Origin: a virus
Length of the DNA stretch: 64,000 nt
IMG/VR virus record: IMGVR_UViG_3300030329_005813
Span: 62,001-126,000 of that record
Strand: one strand, 5' to 3'
Every line of letters starts with the position of its first letter. Within the stretch, counting starts at the first letter, position 1. A program made the position numbers and the translations under genes. Shown here one piece after another: positions 30,640 through 37,632 of the stretch. The notes under the pieces are model-generated. The model worked only from the letters and a program-made list of their open reading frames with translations, made no database searches and was not told the DNA's origin.

Positions 30640-33600
30640 TTTATAAAAGCATAACCCTCTTTCTTTGAAATGTCAAGAGTAGTATCTACAACATCTTTCA
30701 AAGAATCTAGATGTGAAATAAGAAGGATCGTCTTAAAATATCCCTTAATCATATCTAATAGTTGTGTAAATGCTTGCAAGTGTTCTTCATCCAGTGCAGT
30801 CCCTGGCTCGTCCAAAACCATTATATCACTGGCTGGCAGATTAGATACCGCCAGGAATGCAAGTCGAATCGCCATGGCAGCCATTGTTTTTTCTGCTCCG
30901 GATGCCATAGATAGTGGACGTGGATCATATTCAGGGTGTTTAATAAAGATGTCTAGCCTATTTCCATTCTCTTCAAAGAAGACCTCAAAGGTTGTCAGGT
31001 TAGACAGCACTTTCGCAATCTCTTGATTGATAACTGGCAATTTCTTTTTAATCACATCATAAGCAATACCGTTAGGATGCATACAACGCATATAAAGGTC
31101 GTAGGCTGCAAACTGCTCACGAAGCTCAATGTATTCGTTTTTTTGTTCTTTAATATTTAAAACTTTCTGTTCCAGTGAGCCAACCATCCTGTGGTACTTT
31201 ATAATTTTTTCTTGGCACTTTGTAAAAGATCTCTGAATGGTTTTAAGTTTACTATCTAGCTCACCTTTCTTTGCTAACAAAACTTCAAGATTTTCAATAG
31301 CTTCTTTATTGTCTTCATAAGCTGTTTCTTTGGCCCTAAGAGTTTCTAGTTCGCCAGTTAGACGATTAATGGTATTTTTGTTACGGGCAATTTGAAGCTC
31401 GGTTGCTGTGACCGTCCTAGTGGTTTCATCTTTCTTTTCTATTAGGGACTTATACTTGCGAATGTTTTCTGCCACTACATCCGAGTCCAATGCGGTTCTT
31501 TCCTGCTTCTTTTCTTCTAGCAGCTTTTCTAGTGTGGGAAGATGAGCAAGCGCTTTTTCTGCTTCGTGGAGACACTTGCACCCCTTAATAAAACCCGGGT
31601 CGTCAAGAGTATCAATTTTCTTTTGAATCTCATACATCCCGCGCTCAAAAGTTTCCACATCTTCTTGTATATCAACATACTTGTCCCACTTATTATTAAG
31701 TTCCGCAATGTCGTAATTTTCAAGGAACTCATCAATCTTTACAACAAGCGACTTTTTGTCTTTTAACTCTTTTTTATCTTCAGATAGCTTTGCTTGTGCT
31801 GTAGTTAAAACACTTTGTTTTAAACTAATGTTTGATTTAACTTGTGCAATGTCGATAACTTCTGCTGGAATGGATTCAATTTTCGTTTCGATTTCGGCGA
31901 TCTCGGCAGTTAACTTTTCTATTTTAATCTTTAAGTCTTCACAAGCATCCTTTTGCTCTTCCAAACTTTGTTCACACTCGGCGTGTTCTTCTTCGGCCTG
32001 TTCAATTTCTACATCATATTCTATGCCTTCAAGGCGCTTAAGTGCGCCTTTTGTGTCGGCAGCATCTTCTTTTGCTAGCTTAAACTTCTTTTCAAAGATT
32101 TCCAAATCAAGAAACTTTGCAAGAATTTCTTTTCTTTTTGTGCTTCCTTCGCGAATAAATGAGAGGCTATCTAGCTGACTAGACATACTTGTAAGAAGAA
32201 AATCCTCGATTGTTCCAAACACTTTTCTAATATTCTTATCAGTATCATTCCTTGTTAAACCATTTAGGCTTATCTTTTCTCCGCTTTTATCGATCTTAAA
32301 AAATTCTAAATCGGTCTTAGCTTCAAGAGTTTCCTCTCCTTTTAGCCGGCGAACATATTTTGTTGAACTTCTTCTAATGTAATATTGGTCTTCTCCAATG
32401 GAGATTACCAGTTCCCCCGTTCCCTCTTCTCTATTCTGATTAATGATGTTGACATTTTTTCTTTCATTCTTAGAGGTAGTGTTAAAAATAGTAAAGAGCA
32501 GAGAGTCAATAATAGAAGATTTGCCTGAATAGTTTTTACCGAATATTCCAACTGTTCCATTTAGGCTGGAAAAATCAATGCGATTGCCCTCGCCATAATT
32601 AAATAAGTTGTCCCAACAGAGTTCTTTAACGTTCCATTTAATGTTTCTGGAGATCTCTTCGTTTTCTTCGGCTTTCTTGATATAAAGCGAATTCAAATCC
32701 AAGACTTTTTTCATTAAAGGTTCTTCGACTTGAAAATCTGTTAAGTACTCGCGTATTAATTCTTCTTGGATTGCCGGATCTCTCATATCATCCTGGCTAA
32801 TACCATCGGTAAAGTCTTTTACATTTCCTCTTTCGCCGGCTGCACGGTTAAGAAAGGAAATAGTATCAGGCTTGAAACGATGACGTGCGACTTCTTTTGC
32901 CTTACGCATCGCTTCAAGAGACAGATTATTGTTAGACACTAATCGTAACCGTGAACCCTTTTTCACAGTCAAGCCTTTGGGCATACGCCCGGTGGGGGTT
33001 AGATTTATAGTTATAAAAGGCTTGGGGTTAGGGATTACAATGTGCTCACAAGTAAAGTCATCTTTACCCTGGATATTCCATAGTAAAAATCCTTTGTCGT
33101 CCGTCTCTCCAAAGTTTTGTTGAACTGTGGAGCCTGGATACCGAACTTTTCCTTCATCATCTAACTTTTGGTTTGTTTTGTGAATGTCACCAAGAAATGC
33201 ATAATCAAACCCCTCAAAAATCTCAATGGGATGATCTCCGTGAGTCATTACCCAGCCCGTGTCAGTTTTAACACCGGATACGGATCCGTGGTAAAGAGCA
33301 ATATTAATCTTGTTTGAATCTGTTGGCTTGGTCCAGTTATCTTCATCGAATACAGAAAGCACATTAAGTGCTAACTTGTTGTCAATGATAACTTCCCCGG
33401 CATTCTTTAGCAGATGAAGATTAGAATGATTAAGCGCTTTTGCTATAGGAGTAATTGCATCCTGCCTATGCTCGTTCTTAAGGTTTCCATCGTGGTTCCC
33501 AAGAATAATATAGGTAGGTGCAATATCCGCTAAGTTTTTTAAAAATGAAGTTGCTAGATCAAAGTATTCAGGAGAAAGTTGTGTTTTTGTATGCGCTAAA

Positions 33601-33731
33601 TCACCACAATGAACAATACAATCAACTTTTTCTTTTCTTAACCTATCATAAATCTGATCGAAAATTGCTCGATACTCTTTATGATACTTATAGTTGCGAA
33701 TATGAGTATCCGCAAGATGTGCTATTTTCAA
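30633..33731 (-). CDS. SbcD-SbcC (Mre11-Rad50) single-chain fusion nuclease-ATPase (T4 gp47+gp46)
   Basis: This 1032-aa protein contains both subunits. Residues 1-355 are an Mre11/SbcD metallophosphatase: D8-x-H10, G42-D43, G77-N78-H79-D80, H-G-D near 163 and G-D-I-H near 180. Residues 361-1032 are Rad50/SbcC: Walker A G397-K-N-Y-S-G-K403-S, long coiled coils (about 560-900), signature S-G-A-E-K near 940, Walker B M-V-L-D-E-P near 971-976, and a late I-S-H-L. T4 gp47 and gp46 are separate proteins. The hook apex reads G-C717-K-C719, a CxC instead of the usual CxxC. The start is TTG 33731 after AGGGG. Known role: recombination, DNA-end processing and host DNA degradation. A sigma70-like promoter lies upstream. 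Confidence 0.92.
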   Translation of the reverse strand: MKIAHLADTHIRNYKYHKEYRAIFDQIYDRLRKEKVDCIVHCGDLAHTKTQLSPEYFDLATSFLKNLADIAPTYIILGNHDGNLKNEHRQDAITPIAKALNHSNLHLLKNAGEVIIDNKLALNVLSVFDEDNWTKPTDSNKINIALYHGSVSGVKTDTGWVMTHGDHPIEIFEGFDYAFLGDIHKTNQKLDDEGKVRYPGSTVQQNFGETDDKGFLLWNIQGKDDFTCEHIVIPNPKPFITINLTPTGRMPKGLTVKKGSRLRLVSNNNLSLEAMRKAKEVARHRFKPDTISFLNRAAGERGNVKDFTDGISQDDMRDPAIQEELIREYLTDFQVEEPLMKKVLDLNSLYIKKAEENEEISRNIKWNVKELCWDNLFNYGEGNRIDFSSLNGTVGIFGKNYSGKSSIIDSLLFTIFNTTSKNERKNVNIINQNREEGTGELVISIGEDQYYIRRSSTKYVRRLKGEETLEAKTDLEFFKIDKSGEKISLNGLTRNDTDKNIRKVFGTIEDFLLTSMSSQLDSLSFIREGSTKRKEILAKFLDLEIFEKKFKLAKEDAADTKGALKRLEGIEYDVEIEQAEEEHAECEQSLEEQKDACEDLKIKIEKLTAEIAEIETKIESIPAEVIDIAQVKSNISLKQSVLTTAQAKLSEDKKELKDKKSLVVKIDEFLENYDIAELNNKWDKYVDIQEDVETFERGMYEIQKKIDTLDDPGFIKGCKCLHEAEKALAHLPTLEKLLEEKKQERTALDSDVVAENIRKYKSLIEKKDETTRTVTATELQIARNKNTINRLTGELETLRAKETAYEDNKEAIENLEVLLAKKGELDSKLKTIQRSFTKCQEKIIKYHRMVGSLEQKVLNIKEQKNEYIELREQFAAYDLYMRCMHPNGIAYDVIKKKLPVINQEIAKVLSNLTTFEVFFEENGNRLDIFIKHPEYDPRPLSMASGAEKTMAAMAIRLAFLAVSNLPASDIMVLDEPGTALDEEHLQAFTQLLDMIKGYFKTILLISHLDSLKDVVDTTLDISKKEGYAFINQ

Positions 33732-33756
33732 GTTAACCCCTACTTGAATATATTAT

Positions 33757-33785
33757 AATATAGCATATATTTAATAGCTTGTCAA
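33757..33785 (-). promoter_or_regulatory. Sigma70-like promoter of the SbcDC gene
   Basis: TTGACA (33780-33785), a 17-nt spacer and TATATT (33757-33762) on the coding strand, about 25 nt before the TTG start. Perfect -35 and optimal spacing suggest host RNA polymerase use, probably early or middle in infection. Confidence 0.65.
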
Positions 33786-33788
33786 GTA

Positions 33789-34052
33789 TTATTTGCCAGC
33801 TTTGTGCTCTTCGGCTGCTTGAACGGCGACTGCCTTAACTTCGGCCGGATCCTTTAGGCCCACTGCTCTTTTAAGGGCGGCTAATGTAATTGTGCCCAAA
33901 ACAACCGGCGTAAAGTTATAAGCTAATTGTCCTAGGGCCTGAAGGATAATACCTAATTTTTCTGCATCTGTCATCAAATCTACGTCAACCTCTTGAATGC
34001 TTTCAAGCTCTTCCTTGATAATCTGTTTAAGTTGTGTCTTTGTTAATTTCAT
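33789..34052 (-). CDS. Leader-tagged small protein with hydrophobic segment
   Basis: This 87-aa protein begins with the leader MKLTKTQLKQIIKEELE. The body (about 28-70) is largely hydrophobic (LGIILQALGQLAYNFTPVVL then GTITLAALKRAVG), which could form one membrane helix or a buried helical hairpin, and the C-terminus is Ala/Glu/Lys-rich. Its ATG overlaps the stop of the preceding tagged gene by 4 nt. I-K-E at 12-14 matches the prohead protease rule. No family recognised. It is the last of four consecutive small genes before the SbcDC promoter. Confidence 0.65.
   Translation of the reverse strand: MKLTKTQLKQIIKEELESIQEVDVDLMTDAEKLGIILQALGQLAYNFTPVVLGTITLAALKRAVGLKDPAEVKAVAVQAAEEHKAGK
34005..34052 (-). 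repeat. Leader-coding repeat, copy in the 87-aa gene
   Basis: The first 16 codons encode MKLTKTQLKQIIKEEL. The DNA is clearly related to the other copies although the following codons differ completely. Confidence 0.7.
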
Positions 34053-34318
34053 TTTAACTCTCCTCGCTCTTCCATCGAATACGCGATGGCGGCTGCTTGT
34101 TCTTTGGATTTTCCCTCATCACCAATTAGCTTTGCAATTTTCTTGGAAACTCTTTCTTGACCGACTTTGCTTACCTTGGTCTTTTTTTCATCTTCGTCTA
34201 ACTCATTCAGCAAATCTTCAACTTCTTCGCCAAACAGTTCACCCGCCTCTTCATTGGTAAGAACAACTTCTAACTCTTCTTTGATCAGTTTTTTAAGTTG
34301 TGCTTTGGTGATCTTCAT
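34049..34318 (-). CDS. Leader-tagged acidic small protein
   Basis: This 89-aa protein begins MKITKAQLKKLIKEELE. The middle is strongly acidic (E-E-A-G-E-L-F-G-E-E-V-E-D-L-L-N-E-L-D), and the C-terminal 30 residues (ERVSKKIAKLIGDEGKSKEQ then AAAIAYSMEERGELK) form a helix-turn-helix-like small module seen as a short domain in various phage proteins. I-K-E at 12-14 could be cut by the protease. It overlaps the next tagged gene by 4 nt. Function unknown; its module may bind protein or nucleic acid. Confidence 0.65.
   Translation of the reverse strand: MKITKAQLKKLIKEELEVVLTNEEAGELFGEEVEDLLNELDEDEKKTKVSKVGQERVSKKIAKLIGDEGKSKEQAAAIAYSMEERGELK
34271..34318 (-). repeat. Leader-coding repeat, copy in the 89-aa gene
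   Basis: The first 16 codons encode MKITKAQLKKLIKEEL, one of five near-identical copies in the window. Confidence 0.7.
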
Positions 34319-34374
34319 TTTTAGTATTCTTCTCCATATTGTTCACGCTCACTGGGAGCACTCGTAAGACCCTT

Positions 34375-34608
34375 TTAGCGCCCCAGAGCAAGCACCTCAA
34401 GACGATACGCCGCAGCACCGAGATATCTATTCAATTCGCGATCATCAATGATTTCAGCTAATTTGTTCTTAATATCTCTAAGTTGTTTTAACAATTCTAC
34501 TTTTGTTGTATCGCGCCCTGCCGATGCATCAGCCGGCTGCGGACCCTCGCTTATTTTTTCTAACTCTTCTTTGATGATCTGTTTAAGTTGTGCTTTTGTA
34601 ATTTCCAT
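34375..34608 (-). CDS. Leader-tagged small helical protein
   Basis: This 77-aa protein begins MEITKAQLKQIIKEELE. A Pro/Ala/Ser linker (GPQPADASAGRD) leads to a compact helical unit (VELLKQLRDIKNKLAEIIDD then RELNRYLGAAAYRLEVLAL). No cysteines or membrane segment are seen. The leader-linker-domain layout is what would be expected if the leader is a removable tag. It lies 3 nt after the 113-aa gene and 56 nt before the next tagged gene. Function unknown. Confidence 0.65.
   Translation of the reverse strand: MEITKAQLKQIIKEELEKISEGPQPADASAGRDTTKVELLKQLRDIKNKLAEIIDDRELNRYLGAAAYRLEVLALGR
34561..34608 (-). repeat. Leader-coding repeat, copy in the 77-aa gene
   Basis: The first 16 codons encode MEITKAQLKQIIKEEL, one of five near-identical copies in the window. 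Confidence 0.7.
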
Positions 34609-34611
34609 TTT

Positions 34612-34953
34612 TTACTGATCCTTTTTGTAGTCGCCCAAAGCAAGAGCCAAGGCGCCGGCCAATGAATTAAGTTCAGCTGACCTCTCTTCACGCGGCATTC
34701 CACTAAGTGTATTAAGAAGCATCATCATAATTGCCCCGCCATCAGGTCTTATTTTATTTAGGGTCGCAACAAGATCATCAATCGATATATGCGTAGGATT
34801 TTCATCTTTTTGTTCTGGTGCGGCCGTCGAAGAAAATAGATCTGGAGTTCCACTAACCGCTGGGTCTCTACCTTGTGAAAAATCCAAAGGAGATAACGCT
34901 TCTTGAACCTCTTGTATAATCATTCGCTTGACGTCTTCCATTGTTATTTTCAT
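34612..34953 (-). CDS. Small protein with diverged leader
   Basis: This 113-aa protein starts MKITMEDVKRMIIQEVQEAL, which keeps the basic-amphipathic pattern, the MKIT start and an I-x-E motif (I-Q-E) but is otherwise diverged from the tagged family. A polar linker (about 21-50) leads to a helical region (SIDDLVATLNKIRPDGGAIM, then MMLLNTLSGMPREERSAELN and SLAGALALALGDY). It follows the primase gene by 11 nt and opens the run of four small genes. Function unknown; membership of the leader family is probable but weaker than for the others. Confidence 0.6.
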   Translation of the reverse strand: MKITMEDVKRMIIQEVQEALSPLDFSQGRDPAVSGTPDLFSSTAAPEQKDENPTHISIDDLVATLNKIRPDGGAIMMMLLNTLSGMPREERSAELNSLAGALALALGDYKKDQ

Positions 34954-34964
34954 TTGGTTATCTC

Positions 34965-35894
34965 CTAGATTGCCGAAAGCCTTTGCAGTAAATAGTTTTC
35001 TTTTTCAATAGGAGAAGCTTTTTTCTTTCTTAAATCGAACTCACTTTTTGTCATTTCGCCGACGTCTTCAAAATTAGACGTATCAACTTTATAAACCTCA
35101 ACATTATAGGACAAAAAAAGATTTGCTATTTGTCTTTCTTTGTTTTCTGCATCATCGTCAAGAGCAAGATAAACCTTTTGGCCGCTTTTAACAATGGCCT
35201 CAAATAACTTACTGTTTGGCCTAAGAGTTGAACCAAGAAGTGGTATGGCATTTCCTGCCTTAATGGCGTCAAAAACACCCTCTACAATAATAATATCCTT
35301 GTTCCAATCAATATAAAGATCATTAAAAATAATATTACGGCTAGCTGGGGGATTCTTATACCTTGGCCATTCATTTCCATACGAACGCGCAATAAAATAA
35401 TTTACATATCCATTAGAGTTGAAAGAAGGAATAACAACTCGACCAGCGTATTCTCCCTCCATACAATAGCCTATCTTCCACTTGAGAATGTCGGCTCTAT
35501 CAATTCCTCTTTTTTTAAGATAGTTTAAAGCCCTCAAAGAAGCTCGTGACGGCTTCTTATCCGTTAGGCTAGCAAACCCCTGCGGAAGTTCAACGCGTTG
35601 CTCTATGGGCGCTTCAGGCTCCTTAAAAAGGAAGTCAAAGTCAGTGATCTCAACTTGGTCTTCAAACTTGGACCATTCGTCTCGATCTTGGCGTGTGCCA
35701 AACTTTCGGACGATATAGCCTAAATTTCGTCCGGACTTATCGCAAATCCAACATTTAAAGACGCTTTTATCAACATTTACAGAAAGCTTCTTTTTGTGAT
35801 GATCGCAGAATGGACAGTGAAAAAGATACTCACCACCTGACGCGTAGCCAGATCCGAGAACGTTTTTTATGATTTTAAGCTTTTCTGCTCGCAT
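34965..35894 (-). CDS. DNA primase (DnaG/Toprim type)
   Basis: This 309-aa protein (T4 gp61 is 342 aa) has an N-terminal zinc ribbon (C27-x2-C30 with C48-x2-C51), a central region with NYFIARSYGNEWPRYKNPP, and a Toprim domain (E205 in IIIVEGVFDAIKAG; D246-D247-D248 in LALDDDAEN). It synthesises RNA primers for lagging-strand replication, normally with a DnaB-type helicase, which is not in this window. Its start overlaps the resolvase gene by 28 nt, so both are likely translated from the same transcript. All expected Toprim acidic residues are present. Confidence 0.9.
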   Translation of the reverse strand: MRAEKLKIIKNVLGSGYASGGEYLFHCPFCDHHKKKLSVNVDKSVFKCWICDKSGRNLGYIVRKFGTRQDRDEWSKFEDQVEITDFDFLFKEPEAPIEQRVELPQGFASLTDKKPSRASLRALNYLKKRGIDRADILKWKIGYCMEGEYAGRVVIPSFNSNGYVNYFIARSYGNEWPRYKNPPASRNIIFNDLYIDWNKDIIIVEGVFDAIKAGNAIPLLGSTLRPNSKLFEAIVKSGQKVYLALDDDAENKERQIANLFLSYNVEVYKVDTSNFEDVGEMTKSEFDLRKKKASPIEKENYLLQRLSAI

Positions 35895-36397
35895 ATTACC
35901 CCCGCCTTAGCAATCACAAGTGAGTCTGCTCTATCATAAGACTCAGGCTTTGGATTGCCGTGACGAGTATAATCTATCACGAAACTGGGTTCGTTGTCAA
36001 GTAAAAACTTCAAAACAACTGGTTTCGCTTTTTCGCCCCTAGGGATCTTGATGCCGCATAGTTTTCGAGCAGACGTTGCCGCGATATACTCTGGCTTAAT
36101 CTTAAAGTTATCAAAAACAAGCCAAGATATAATACCGTTAAAGCGAGACAGAGTTGAAAGAGTTTTTGCAGATGAAAAACCTGAACGGAACGATTGTAAC
36201 GATTGTTCAATATAGACTGCGACAATTTGCTTCCCATATTGCTTATGGATGTCTTCCAGGCCAGATTTAACATACATTACCTTTTCAAAAAAATCTTTAT
36301 ACTTTCTTGTATCCCAAGCACCGTTGAGGATTATTTTGTCTCCATCAAGGAGTGTATAGCCAGTTATACTGGTCGAAATGTCTAAACCTAAAATCAT
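35867..36397 (-). CDS. RuvC-like Holliday junction resolvase
   Basis: This 176-aa RNase-H-fold nuclease carries D6 in MILGLDISTSITGY, E64 in VAVYIEQSL, and the C-terminal D155-x2-D158 in E-S-Y-D-R-A-D-S-L-V-I-A. These are the acidic residues expected in RuvC-type enzymes. It would cleave branched DNA before packaging, the role that endonuclease VII plays in T4. Overlaps the primase gene by 28 nt. No ribosome-binding site is visible, and a sigma70-like promoter is placed so that transcription may start at the ATG itself (leaderless). Confidence 0.88.
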   Translation of the reverse strand: MILGLDISTSITGYTLLDGDKIILNGAWDTRKYKDFFEKVMYVKSGLEDIHKQYGKQIVAVYIEQSLQSFRSGFSSAKTLSTLSRFNGIISWLVFDNFKIKPEYIAATSARKLCGIKIPRGEKAKPVVLKFLLDNEPSFVIDYTRHGNPKPESYDRADSLVIAKAGVICEQKSLKS

Positions 36398-36402
36398 ATA
36401 TA

Positions 36403-37617
36403 CTATATATCAAGCTTAAGTTTAAATGTCAAGTCTCTATCTTCAGTTTTCTTAACTGGGGTGGCGACAGTGGCAATACCAATCACATTTTTATATTGAT
36501 CATAGATGGCGACTTTACTAATATAAGTAATTTTTTGGAAACTAGCCGTTGGTTCATTATACGAAGCACTCACGGTGTTTTTAATAATTGCGTCGCGCTC
36601 CACGTACTGATACGTACCGGTCATAGGGTTAGCAAACGAAGCGCTACTTTCCTGATCAATAAAAGTTGGATTATTCGAATAGTTTAGTTCACCTCGGGGG
36701 GCGTGAGCCATCATTGTAACATTTGGAACATAGTGAGTTCCGGAGAAAGCCATATAAAAACTAGCTGATGCTCTTGTTTGTGTTGAGGCTGTTTCACCTG
36801 ACGAGCCGGTAACACCATCGTTGGCACCGACACCAAAGTGAATCCATTTGGCAGAATCGACAGTTGTTCCGCCGGTATACTTTAATTGTCGATCATTAAT
36901 CGCCCAAGCTCCTGTTAAACACAAGAACCCTTCATTATAAAGTGCAACACCAGCAACTGAACCAGAATTTGGGGCGCCGTATGGGGCAACTTGTATAAGC
37001 TCTCCGTTTCTATTTACATCTCTTAACTGCCCAACCATTGTACCGGTTACATAAAATCTTAAATCAATGCTTCCTTTTTTAATAGAGGAGCCATAAAAGA
37101 TTGATGGAATCTCAACTAAGCCAAGTGCTTGAGAAGCCTTGTTGCCCATAGATGAAGAAAATTGATAATGCTTGCTGAGGGGTGTATAATGGTTTAATGT
37201 ATTCTTTAACGCGTCGACGTGTTTTCTTGTTGCGCTGGCAGCATAATAGCTTTTCTTGATTGATGCCGTTAGAGGATAGGAGCCGGTTATTTTTGCTCCA
37301 TAAGAAAACTGTGTCCTGTAATCGGAGTCTGATATGGTGCCTTTAGCACCACGAGCTATTACCTCAACTTCTCCACCCTTTGTTATTAAAGGGTATACCA
37401 GACCAGTATCGCCCGAAAGGCGATCAACATTTAGCTCATATAAGTTTATAAACCCAGGGCTTACGTTTGGTACACTTGGAGTAAATGAGCCTGACTTAAG
37501 AGAACGGTTGTTAAAATAGACTACAGAATCATAAATAAAAAATTCGTATTGTGGATGAGTCTTGAGACGATTATAAAACAAATCATCCGAAGCGAATTTG
37601 TATAAATTCGTGGGCAT
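36403..37617 (-). CDS. Structural protein, paralogue of the 360-aa neighbour
   Basis: This 404-aa beta-rich protein is full of Ser, Thr, Tyr and Gly. Its C-terminal part parallels that of the upstream 360-aa protein: GELNYSNNPTFI versus GDFNYSSNPTYL, then Y-I-S-K-V-A-I-Y-D-Q-Y-K-N-V-I-G-I-A and a closing DLTFKLKLDI versus ELTLRVRLDY. Gene duplication is therefore likely. Such proteins close the adhesin block and may form fibre or tip components. There are no enzyme motifs. The stop TAG lies within the promoter for the resolvase gene. Confidence 0.65.
   Translation of the reverse strand: MPTNLYKFASDDLFYNRLKTHPQYEFFIYDSVVYFNNRSLKSGSFTPSVPNVSPGFINLYELNVDRLSGDTGLVYPLITKGGEVEVIARGAKGTISDSDYRTQFSYGAKITGSYPLTASIKKSYYAASATRKHVDALKNTLNHYTPLSKHYQFSSSMGNKASQALGLVEIPSIFYGSSIKKGSIDLRFYVTGTMVGQLRDVNRNGELIQVAPYGAPNSGSVAGVALYNEGFLCLTGAWAINDRQLKYTGGTTVDSAKWIHFGVGANDGVTGSSGETASTQTRASASFYMAFSGTHYVPNVTMMAHAPRGELNYSNNPTFIDQESSASFANPMTGTYQYVERDAIIKNTVSASYNEPTASFQKITYISKVAIYDQYKNVIGIATVATPVKKTEDRDLTFKLKLDI
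36404..36432 (-). promoter_or_regulatory. Sigma70-like promoter of the resolvase-primase operon
   Basis: TTGACA (36427-36432), a 17-nt spacer and TATATA (36404-36409) on the coding strand. Only six bases separate the -10 box from ATG 36397, so the expected start site falls on the A of the start codon. The -35 lies inside the end of the upstream structural gene. Confidence 0.6.
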
Positions 37618-37632
37618 GCCCCACTCCTCCCT

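Noticed and set aside
30648-30676. TTGACA-17-TATGCT upstream of the holin-like gene
   Set aside because: The -35 is perfect, but the -10 has only four of six matches and the element lies within the SbcDC coding sequence; too weak to list beside the exact gap motif at 30624.
31560-31590. Canonical CxxC zinc hook in SbcDC
   Set aside because: The codons give G-C-K-C-L, so only CxC is present; re-reading the bases did not give a CxxC.
33789-34953. The shared leader as a secretion signal peptide
   Set aside because: The leader is charged throughout, with no hydrophobic core or signal peptidase site, so export is unlikely.
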